A program made the position numbers and the translations under genes. Positions 1-4,733 of a stretch of DNA of 5,531 nt are shown in pieces. The stretch covers positions 1 through 5,531 of the forward strand of contig CAMWSZ010000232.1 in the NCBI GenBank assembly GCA_947177005.1, given 5' to 3'. The DNA comes from an uncultured Clostridia bacterium. Its GTDB lineage: Bacteria > Bacillota > Clostridia > Oscillospirales > Oscillospiraceae. Under the pieces are notes generated by a model. It was not told where the DNA came from and did not search any database. It saw only the letters and a program-made list of their open reading frames with translations. Every line of letters begins with the position of its first letter. The stretch's first letter is position 1.

Positions 1-207
1 TAACAAATTTGCCCGCTCTCGTAAAGTCTTATTCCTAACCGGATATACCACTAGGGCCGGATCCCCAAGAAGCTGAGAAATGTTATCAGGCAGCAGCGTA
101 TGACGCTGCCCAAGCGGCCCTTTACAGACTCCAAAGACAATCCCGCTAAACATCATCCGGAAGGCCGGGGAATTTATTTCCCTGGCCTCCTGTTTTTGTT
201 TTTTCAC
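1..207 (-). CDS. Doubtful partial ORF, off left edge
   Basis: A minus-strand frame stays open from a GTG at 207 to the window edge, giving 69 codons with no stop. It begins MKKQKQEAREINSPAFRMMF and ends in RNKTLRERANLL; two internal ATG codons lie at 151-156. The GTG has only a weak GGGAG (minus strand, 211-215) three bases ahead of it. Codons such as CTA, GTA, TTA, CGA, AGG and ATA look unlike the G/C-ending usage of the genes to the right. A strong plus-strand terminator hairpin lies inside it, which argues against coding. I do not recognise the product. It could be a real gene end, a repeat-derived frame or chance, since an open frame of this length is not rare by chance alone. Confidence 0.2.
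   Translation of the reverse strand, partial: MKKQKQEAREINSPAFRMMFSGIVFGVCKGPLGQRHTLLPDNISQLLGDPALVVYPVRNKTLRERANLL
21..160 (+). other. Possible structured transcript before terminator
   Basis: Several complementary segments nest here: GTAAAG (21-26) with CTTTAC (120-125), GGGCCG (54-59) with CGGCCC (115-120), and GCAGCGT (93-99) with ACGCTGC (103-109) around a three-base loop. A short CTGA/TCAG hairpin (74-77 with 86-89) may sit inside. CCGGAT (39-44) also matches ATCCGG (155-160), which would form a pseudoknot-like pairing. The first two stems share base 120, so they cannot both be complete. The segment ends in a rho-independent terminator. It could be a small RNA, the 3' untranslated end of a gene to the left, or coincidence. 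It shows no tRNA, tmRNA, SRP or RNase P signature that I can recognise. Confidence 0.25.
159..204 (+). terminator. Rho-independent terminator, plus strand
   Basis: The left arm 159-172 pairs with the right arm 178-190 around a five-base TTTAT loop. The stem has about 13 pairs, with one bulged A at 161 and one G-T wobble (167 with 183). It is followed by a T-rich tract, 191-204, with runs of five and six T. This is a classical intrinsic terminator for transcription arriving from the left. It insulates the cwlJ unit from whatever lies upstream. Confidence 0.75.
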
Positions 208-223
208 CAACTCCCAAAACCGG

Positions 224-231
224 CATACAAT
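224..231 (+). promoter_or_regulatory. Sigma-E/K-like -10 element for cwlJ unit
   Basis: CATACAAT fits the B. subtilis sigma-E -10 consensus CATACAhT fully. With the following A it also fits the sigma-K pattern CATAnnnTA. No good sigma-E -35 sits 13-15 bases upstream; the sequence there is TTTCACC. A CACC at 205-208 is a weak sigma-K-type -35 with a 15-base gap. Transcription would start near 237, giving a leader of only about 15 bases. In B. subtilis cwlJ and gerQ are mother-cell, sigma-E-dependent genes, so the site makes sense where it is. Confidence 0.5.
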
Positions 232-251
232 AAAGCGAGGAGTGAAGAAAT

Positions 252-692
252 ATGGCTTATTCCGACCGAGAATTGCTTGCCCGGTTAATCGAATGCGAGG
301 CGGGCGGGGAGGGAGAAAATGGCATGAAAGCCGTGGCCAGCGTGGTCATGAACCGTGTACGGGCCACCGGCGGGGAGTATGCCCGCGTAGGGCAGGGCAG
401 TATCCGGAACATCATTTTCCAGCCCTATCAGTTCGTCTGCGCCAGCGAGACCGAGGGCGGCGCTTACAATCCGCAAAATATCTATAATATGCGCCCGCAG
501 GAGATTCATTACGAAATCGCGGATTGGGCAATCGCGGGGAACCGCCTGCCTGATCTGGGAGAATCCCTCTGGTTCTACAACCCATACAGCACAAAGTGCC
601 GCAATAATTTCCCGTCTGCCGTCGGGTACTGGCAGACCCGCATCGGTGACCACTGCTTTTATAATCCTACCAATGCTTATTACAGCACATAA
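252..692 (+). CDS. cwlJ: CwlJ-type cortex-lytic hydrolase
   Basis: This 146-residue protein belongs to the SleB/CwlJ cell wall hydrolase family (Hydrolase_2), which opens the muramic-delta-lactam cortex peptidoglycan during spore germination. The family block spans nearly the whole chain: LARLIECEAGGEG (9-21), with E16 the likely catalytic glutamate; AVASVVMNRV (27-36); the QPYQF segment (57-61); and the C-terminal LWFYNP (106-111) and IGDHCFYNP (131-139). There is no signal peptide and no peptidoglycan-binding domain. That, with a length close to the 142 residues of B. subtilis CwlJ, favours CwlJ over secreted SleB. The ATG is preceded by AGGAG at 238-242 with a nine-base gap. gerQ follows 29 bases downstream; in B. 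subtilis CwlJ needs GerQ for its place in the coat, and the genes are commonly paired. Four cysteines (15, 63, 106, 135) are present; whether they matter is unknown. Confidence 0.9.
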   Translation: MAYSDRELLARLIECEAGGEGENGMKAVASVVMNRVRATGGEYARVGQGSIRNIIFQPYQFVCASETEGGAYNPQNIYNMRPQEIHYEIADWAIAGNRLPDLGESLWFYNPYSTKCRNNFPSAVGYWQTRIGDHCFYNPTNAYYST

Positions 693-721
693 CCATTCAT
701 TTGTATAAGGAGTGACTACCT

Positions 722-1387
722 ATGGCAAACGCACAGAATACACAGAGTACGGCCAACACCCAAAACGTCCCCAACGGCACACCGGCAACCCAGCATAACC
801 AGAATACCCAGAACATCACCATTAACAACAACCACGGCGTTGCCCCCGATGAAACCGGCTATACTATGCCCCCGGACCCGGGCGTACCCCAATGGATTTA
901 CGGAGACCCGAATTTAACTTATAACGGGAGCGTACCCTCCAACGGCGTTTCCCTCTACACGATGCAGGGAACGACCCCTTACAGCGGACAGGATAATTCG
1001 CCGATGCCCCTACAGATTGCCGGTATGAACTCTCACGCCGCCAGCCAGACCGCACAGGCGGAACGGATGAGAAACCCGCTGAGTATGTCCGACACCCACA
1101 TGCCCTCCAACAGTGAGGAGGCGTATCAGGCATCCCTCCGCAGCCTACTGGACCGCAATATCGGTTATTTTGTAGTCGCCAGTTTTCTGGTCGGTTCCCA
1201 GCGGACCATTACCTGGCAGGGCATTCTGCATACGGTAGGCAGCGATTACATAGTGCTCTACCAGCCAGACTATGAACGCTATATCTCCTGCGATATCTAT
1301 TCCATTAAATTCGTCCAGTTCCACAACGTCAAGGGCATCCCCTACTGCGCCGCCTCCCAGAACTGGCAGGGACAAATCTCCGTATAA
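722..1387 (+). CDS. gerQ: GerQ-like spore coat protein
   Basis: This 221-residue protein has two parts. Residues 1-37 are low-complexity and rich in Asn, Gln and Thr, with repeated QNTQ/NTQN units; a Pro/Gly/Tyr-rich linker continues to about 130. Residues 138-202 resemble the GerQ core: a helix ending LLDRNIG, then strands FVVASFLVGS, ITWQGILHTVGSDYIVLY, and YISCDIYSIKFVQF. In Bacillus, GerQ is a coat protein that holds CwlJ at the cortex-coat boundary, and the upstream cwlJ gene supports the same role here. The start follows AAGGAG at 707-712. Only two lysines are visible (196 and 204), both at the C-terminal end, whereas B. subtilis GerQ is cross-linked by transglutaminase Tgl through N-terminal lysines. 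The N-terminal region should be treated as unrelated in sequence to the Bacillus one. Confidence 0.82.
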   Translation: MANAQNTQSTANTQNVPNGTPATQHNQNTQNITINNNHGVAPDETGYTMPPDPGVPQWIYGDPNLTYNGSVPSNGVSLYTMQGTTPYSGQDNSPMPLQIAGMNSHAASQTAQAERMRNPLSMSDTHMPSNSEEAYQASLRSLLDRNIGYFVVASFLVGSQRTITWQGILHTVGSDYIVLYQPDYERYISCDIYSIKFVQFHNVKGIPYCAASQNWQGQISV

Positions 1388-1406
1388 TGGCATAATGCCC
1401 TCTCCT

Positions 1407-1436
1407 GCATAATTTACCCAGTCTCCGGCATAAACT
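1407..1436 (+). promoter_or_regulatory. Sigma-E-like promoter for spoIVF-type operon
   Basis: GCATAAT at 1407-1413 matches six of seven positions of the B. subtilis sigma-E -35 (kmATATT). CATAAACT at 1429-1436 matches seven of eight positions of the -10 (CATACAhT). The gap is 15 bases, within the usual range. It lies in the 74-base space after gerQ, so the M23/M50 pair can be transcribed separately from cwlJ-gerQ. No clear terminator separates the two units, so read-through is also possible. Confidence 0.6.
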
Positions 1437-1446
1437 AGGGGGTGGA

Positions 1447-1455
1447 AAAGGAGGG
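1447..1455 (+). promoter_or_regulatory. RBS supporting TTG start
   Basis: AAAGGAGGG is a near-perfect Shine-Dalgarno sequence. Its AGGAGG core ends at 1454, seven bases before the TTG at 1462. This decides the non-ATG start; no nearby in-frame ATG is as well placed. Confidence 0.8.
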
Positions 1456-1461
1456 ATCGTT

Positions 1462-2421
1462 TTGAACAGGTCCAGCAGCGCCCGCCGCCGTGCAGAACAG
1501 AAGCTGAAATCGCGGGCCAACCCACCCCCCGGCGACAGCGGAATTTTCATCCGGCTGGTTCTCTGCGGCGTCATTTTTGTGTGTATGGTAGCGGTCAAAT
1601 TTTTGTTCCCGGAGGCGGCAGGCAATATCAGGCAGTCCGTCGGGGACCTGCTCGGCAGGAACGCCGATTTTCAGGAGGCGTTTGCCGCGGTAGGCCGCGC
1701 CGTCAGCGGCGAGGAACCGGCCGGCGATTCCCTCCGGGACGCCTATACCGCCGTATTCAATCCCACCGCGCCGGAAACCGGTCAGGAGAACAGCGCTCCG
1801 AATGCGGAGGAAAATCCGGAGGCGGAGGAGCAAAATGCCCAGCCGCCGGAACCGGAAAATCCGCAGTATACCGCGCTTCCGGAGCTGGATCTGGACGCCG
1901 TTTCCGAGACCGTGGTTGATCTGGACGCTCCCCCGGAGGAGGAACCCGACGACACCGCCACGGAGACGCTGTCCTATGTCTACACCATGCCCGCCCTGCC
2001 GGAAAACGCCAGTCTGGAGCAGAGGAACCTGGGCTTTGCCTACAGCTCCCCCATTCAGGGGGTACTGTCCTCCACCTTCGGCTGGCGGGAGCATCCCATT
2101 GAGGGCGGCAGCAAGTTCCACTACGGTGTGGATCTGGCCGCCCCGGAGGGAACAGATATCCTCGCTTTCGCCAACGGCGCCGTGTACGCCACCGGAGAGA
2201 GCAGTTCGCTGGGCAATTATATCATGCTCCAGCACGAAAGCGGCTATATCACCCTGTATGCCCATTGCAGCAAGGTCACGGCAGCAGGCGGCAGCGTGGC
2301 TATGGGGGAAAAAATCGCGGAGGTAGGCTCGACCGGTCTGGCAACCGGGCCTCACCTGCACTTTGAGCTTCATGACGGCGACCTCTATCTGAATCCGATT
2401 TTTTATGTGGAAGTCGGGTAA
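1462..2421 (+). CDS. spoIVFA: Membrane-anchored M23 protein, SpoIVFA position
   Basis: The 319-residue product starts at TTG. It has a basic N-terminal tail, one membrane segment at about 27-49, an acidic Pro/Glu-rich linker (about 100-170) and a C-terminal M23/LytM endopeptidase domain from about 193 to 315. The zinc and catalytic residues of the family are all visible: H220 and D224 in HYGVD, H268 in YAH, and H298/H300 in GPHLHFEL. The gene overlaps the downstream M50 protease gene by 17 bases. The same order, an anchored LytM protein then SpoIVFB, defines the spoIVF operon, where SpoIVFA holds and inhibits SpoIVFB in the outer forespore membrane and is cleaved by SpoIVB. As I recall, B. 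subtilis SpoIVFA has a degenerate LytM domain; here the site looks competent, so the protein may also cut peptidoglycan. SpoIIQ-like proteins share this architecture, and the neighbour is the main reason for the SpoIVFA name. Confidence 0.72.
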   Translation: MNRSSSARRRAEQKLKSRANPPPGDSGIFIRLVLCGVIFVCMVAVKFLFPEAAGNIRQSVGDLLGRNADFQEAFAAVGRAVSGEEPAGDSLRDAYTAVFNPTAPETGQENSAPNAEENPEAEEQNAQPPEPENPQYTALPELDLDAVSETVVDLDAPPEEEPDDTATETLSYVYTMPALPENASLEQRNLGFAYSSPIQGVLSSTFGWREHPIEGGSKFHYGVDLAAPEGTDILAFANGAVYATGESSSLGNYIMLQHESGYITLYAHCSKVTAAGGSVAMGEKIAEVGSTGLATGPHLHFELHDGDLYLNPIFYVEVG

Positions 2422-2998
2422 ACTGGAGATCACCTGGGGGTTCGGCGTCATGTTTGCGCTGGCAGTCCTGGCGGGCGCGGGAAGCATCCTGCCGCTTGTG
2501 GGACTGTCAGCGCTGTGCCATGAGCTGGGACACCTGGCCGGTCTGCGTCTGACCGGCGCGCCGGTGAAGGTATTCCGCCTGACGGCCTTCGGCGCGGAAA
2601 TTCTTGCTGACACCCGCTGGATGCCCTACGGACGGGAAATTTTATGTACCCTGGCCGGGCCGCTGGTCAATATCCTGCTGGCGCTGATCCTGTCGCGGAT
2701 CACGGGCGACTATATGCTGGCCGGTGCGAATCTGCTGTTGGGATGCTTCAATCTGCTGCCCATACCCTCTCTGGACGGCGGCAGGGTTCTGCATCTGCTG
2801 GCGAGCTGGTGCGCGGACCCCATGCTGGCCGACCGCATCTGTGCCCGTGTGGGACTGTGCAGCTCCCTGCTGCTCACCACAGCCGCGCTCCTGCTGACCC
2901 TTTGGCACGGCGCGGGACTGTTTCTGCTGCTGGGGGCGCTGGGAACCCTGCTGCCCCAATTGCCGCATTCATCCAAAAAAGCGGAGCCTGTACGGTAA
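2405..2998 (+). CDS. spoIVFB: SpoIVFB-like intramembrane metalloprotease (M50)
   Basis: This is a 197-residue polytopic membrane protein of the site-2 protease family. Zinc ligands are H39 and H43 with catalytic E40 in HELGH; the third ligand is D124 in FNLLPIPSLDGGR. Hydrophobic stretches lie at about 13-37, 79-98, 103-120 and 143-188. In B. subtilis SpoIVFB sits in the outer forespore membrane and cleaves the pro-sequence of sigma-K. The ATG overlaps the end of the M23 gene and has no Shine-Dalgarno sequence, so translation is probably coupled. The next in-frame ATG (residue 16) would cut the first membrane helix. The chain stops after the membrane part, whereas the B. subtilis protein is about 90 residues longer and carries a C-terminal CBS domain that is missing here. 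The stop codon lies in the loop of the shared terminator. Confidence 0.82.
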   Translation: MWKSGKLEITWGFGVMFALAVLAGAGSILPLVGLSALCHELGHLAGLRLTGAPVKVFRLTAFGAEILADTRWMPYGREILCTLAGPLVNILLALILSRITGDYMLAGANLLLGCFNLLPIPSLDGGRVLHLLASWCADPMLADRICARVGLCSSLLLTTAALLLTLWHGAGLFLLLGALGTLLPQLPHSSKKAEPVR

Positions 2999-3015
2999 AC
3001 AGGCCCCGCTTTTTT
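2975..3015. terminator. Bidirectional terminator between converging operons
   Basis: GCGGAGCCTGT (2981-2991) pairs with ACAGGCCCCGC (2999-3009) with a single mismatch around a seven-base loop. Six A precede the stem (2975-2980) and six T follow it (3010-3015), so it works as an intrinsic terminator on either strand. The loop contains the TAA of the SpoIVFB-like gene (2996-2998); the sigE stop lies just to the right at 3022. Confidence 0.8.
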
Positions 3016-3021
3016 CTGCTT

Positions 3022-3735
3022 TCAGCTCATTTTCAAAATCTCCCGTTTCAGGCGGTTGATGATCCGTTTTTCCAGCCGGGATATGTACGACTGCGAGATG
3101 CCCAGATGATCGGCCACCTCCTTCTGGGTCTGTTCCTTCCGTCCGCACAGTCCGAAACGCAGCACAATGATCTCCCGTTCCCGTTCGGACAGTTTGTCAA
3201 TGGCCGCGTTGAGCAGCTGGCGGTCCACGTCGTCCTCAATGGGCCGCATCACCGTATCCGCTTCTGTCCCCAGCACGTCGCACAGCAGCAGCTCGTTGCC
3301 GTCCCAATCGGTGTTGAGGGGTTCGTCCAGGCTCACTTCGTTGCGCTGGGAGGAATTTTTCCGCAGGTACATCAGGATCTCGTTCTCAATGCACCGGCTG
3401 GCATAAGTCGCTAATTTGATGTTCCGGTCGGTCTTGTAGGTATTAATGGCCTTAATCAGTCCAATGGTGCCAATGGAAATGAGATCCTCAATATTGATCC
3501 CCGTGTTCTCAAACCGCTTGGCGATATAGACCACCAGCCGCAGATTCCGTTCGATCAGGGTCTGGCGGACAGACTCCTCCCCGGCGTCGAGACGGGCCAG
3601 CAGCGCGGCCTCCTCCTCACGGCTCAGAGGAGGGGGAAGGGTGTCGCTGCCGCCGATATAAAAGATCTCCTCCGGCCTGAGCAGGCCCAGCCGGTATAAA
3701 AGACGGCACAGCCGCCATTTCAGGTCACGCAGCAT
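3022..3735 (-). CDS. sigE: Sporulation sigma factor sigma-E (pro-form)
   Basis: The product is a 237-residue sigma-70-family factor, almost the same length as B. subtilis sigma-E (239). It directs RNA polymerase in the mother cell early in sporulation. Residues 1 to about 25 form the basic, amphipathic pro-sequence (LKWRLCRLLYRLGLL), ending before FYIGGSDTLPPPLS, where SpoIIGA cleavage is expected. Region 2 covers about 60-126, with NLRLVVYIAKRFENTG, IEDLISIGTIGLIKA and KLATYASRCIENEILMYLR. Region 3 includes SLDEPLNTDWDGNELLL (135-151). Region 4 (about 172-234) ends in the helix-turn-helix GISQSYISRLEKRI. The ATG at 3735 is preceded by AAAAGGAGG (minus strand, 3748-3740), and the gene overlaps the end of spoIIGA by 16 bases. 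The frame stays open far upstream, but that extension is antiframe to spoIIGA. sigG, which follows sigE in B. subtilis, is not downstream here. Confidence 0.97.
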   Translation of the reverse strand: MLRDLKWRLCRLLYRLGLLRPEEIFYIGGSDTLPPPLSREEEAALLARLDAGEESVRQTLIERNLRLVVYIAKRFENTGINIEDLISIGTIGLIKAINTYKTDRNIKLATYASRCIENEILMYLRKNSSQRNEVSLDEPLNTDWDGNELLLCDVLGTEADTVMRPIEDDVDRQLLNAAIDKLSEREREIIVLRFGLCGRKEQTQKEVADHLGISQSYISRLEKRIINRLKREILKMS

Positions 3736-4580
3736 GATTCCTCCTTTTCGCCGCCCCACAGGCCGTGGCAGGTGCCGCCGCACAGCTGGGTGGGGGACAG
3801 GGCGACCGTCAGATTTCCCAGCTCCCTGCCGTCCAGACACACCCGGTCGGCCCGGAAGCACAGCAGCAGTCCCGCGCTCACGCCCACCGCCTGATACGGC
3901 AGCAGCCGGAAGCCTGCGCCGCCGGGCCCCAGCTGTTCCAGACACCGGGCCGCGCCGTCCTGTTCCAGACGGGACAGCACCGTTTTTTCCTGATCCGTCC
4001 ACAGTCCGTCCAGCGCGGAGCAGCAGACGGTCAGCACCGGGCGGCTGGTGAGGGCGTCGGTGAGGGTATGGCCGGTGTCCAGGAGCACGGTCAGCTCGGC
4101 CTGCCGGCCCCGCAGCGTTACGGTGCCGCGGCAGATGTGTCCCGCTGCCGCGTGCCGTGCGCCGCCCCGGAATATCACCGACAGCGTGAAAAAGCATACC
4201 CCGCCCGCCAGGAAAAATACCCTCCAGTTCAGCATGCGCAGCAGCGCGCCGTTCTCGGACAGCAGCCGCCCCGTCACCAGCAGCACGCCGCCCATGGTGC
4301 AGGAGAGCATGAAAAACAGCAGGAAGCAGCGCAGAAACGCCTTCTGTTTTCCGAAAGCCAGCCAGACCAGCAGCGCGGCGGCGGCCGTCTGCGGGAAAAA
4401 CGACGCCGCCCACTGCATCGACGGCACCGCGCACAGTGCGCCGTATGTACCGCCCGCGGCGGCGGCCGGCAGCAGGCGCCGCCAGTCCACCGGACGTCCG
4501 GAGACCTGCGCGGTGATATAGAGCGCCGCGCCGTCGCTCAGGCAGTTGAGCAGAAAGGCCAGATCCAGATAAACGACCAT
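3720..4580 (-). CDS. spoIIGA: SpoIIGA, pro-sigma-E processing protease
   Basis: This 286-residue membrane protein is the aspartic protease that removes the pro-sequence of sigma-E after a forespore signal. The N-terminal half has about five hydrophobic segments (roughly 7-25, 36-52, 57-76, 82-103 and 119-137), beginning with the family-typical MVVYLDLAFLLNCLSDG. The cytoplasmic C-terminal half carries the catalytic motif LLDTGHTLTDALTSRPV, with D168 equivalent to the LIDSGNQLYDPLT aspartate of B. subtilis. Further on, RLLPYQAVG matches the family's RLIPYRGVG. The ATG at 4580 follows AAGGAGG (minus strand, 4594-4588) with a seven-base gap. An in-frame ATG at 4688 would add 36 residues but lies beyond the promoter and lacks family similarity. 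The gene overlaps sigE by 16 bases, so the two are translationally coupled. Its length is slightly below the 309 residues in B. subtilis. Confidence 0.94.
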   Translation of the reverse strand: MVVYLDLAFLLNCLSDGAALYITAQVSGRPVDWRRLLPAAAAGGTYGALCAVPSMQWAASFFPQTAAAALLVWLAFGKQKAFLRCFLLFFMLSCTMGGVLLVTGRLLSENGALLRMLNWRVFFLAGGVCFFTLSVIFRGGARHAAAGHICRGTVTLRGRQAELTVLLDTGHTLTDALTSRPVLTVCCSALDGLWTDQEKTVLSRLEQDGAARCLEQLGPGGAGFRLLPYQAVGVSAGLLLCFRADRVCLDGRELGNLTVALSPTQLCGGTCHGLWGGEKEESCCVT

Positions 4581-4587
4581 GTATTTT

Positions 4588-4594
4588 CCTCCTT
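4588..4594 (-). promoter_or_regulatory. RBS deciding spoIIGA start
   Basis: AAGGAGG on the minus strand sits seven bases before the ATG at 4580. It selects the family-typical MVVYLD start over the longer in-frame ATG at 4688. Confidence 0.85.
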
Positions 4595-4619
4595 CCGCCG
4601 GAGTGCCCCCGGCAGAAAC

Positions 4620-4652
4620 AGTATAGACCTGTCCGGGGAAAAATCCTGTCAT
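4620..4652 (-). promoter_or_regulatory. spoIIG promoter with long spacer
   Basis: Read on the minus strand, ATGACA (4652-4647, five of six to TTGACA) and TATACT (4625-4620, five of six to TATAAT) are separated by 21 bases instead of about 17. The B. subtilis spoIIG promoter is known for a similarly long 22-base spacing and is activated by phosphorylated Spo0A with sigma-A RNA polymerase. On the plus strand two CCTGTC copies (4628-4633 and 4645-4650) lie 17 bases apart over this region. They share only the TGTC core of the 0A box (TGTCGAA), so Spo0A sites are plausible but weak. Confidence 0.55.
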
Positions 4653-4686
4653 ATCCTTGCCGTTGGGGGATTTTTTGCAGGGCGGC

Positions 4687-4721
4687 AAAAAAAGGGTACC
4701 GGACGGTACCGGTACCCTTTT
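4687..4721 (-). terminator. Rho-independent terminator after MCP gene
   Basis: Read on the minus strand, CCGGTACCC follows GGGTACCGG across a six-base loop (4703-4708). The nine-base arms (4694-4702 and 4709-4717) are perfectly complementary, and seven T follow (4693-4687). An A tract before the stem extends the pairing. It lies 12 bases past the MCP stop codon and separates that gene from the spoIIG promoter. The arms contain KpnI-like GGTACC repeats. Confidence 0.85.
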
Positions 4722-4733
4722 GGGGGAACAGGA

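Noticed and set aside
100..288. Plus-strand 62-codon frame over the terminator and cwlJ start
   Set aside because: It runs through a strong intrinsic terminator and into cwlJ in the wrong frame, with no ribosome binding site.
1389..1399. GGCATAATGCC as a terminator after gerQ
   Set aside because: Five-pair arms with a one-base centre and no T tract cannot act as a normal intrinsic terminator.
1462..2421. Reading the M23 protein as SpoIIQ
   Set aside because: The architecture fits either, but the 17-base overlap with an M50 protease gene matches the spoIVF operon; kept as an alternative only.
1435..2613. A 392-codon minus-strand frame opposite the M23 and M50 genes
   Set aside because: Composition-driven shadow of two recognisable protein families; no ribosome binding site or family motif.
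4581..4688. N-terminal extension of SpoIIGA from the ATG at 4688
   Set aside because: It would run through the promoter and hairpin, has no family similarity, and the ATG at 4580 has an ideal ribosome binding site and the typical MVVYLD start.
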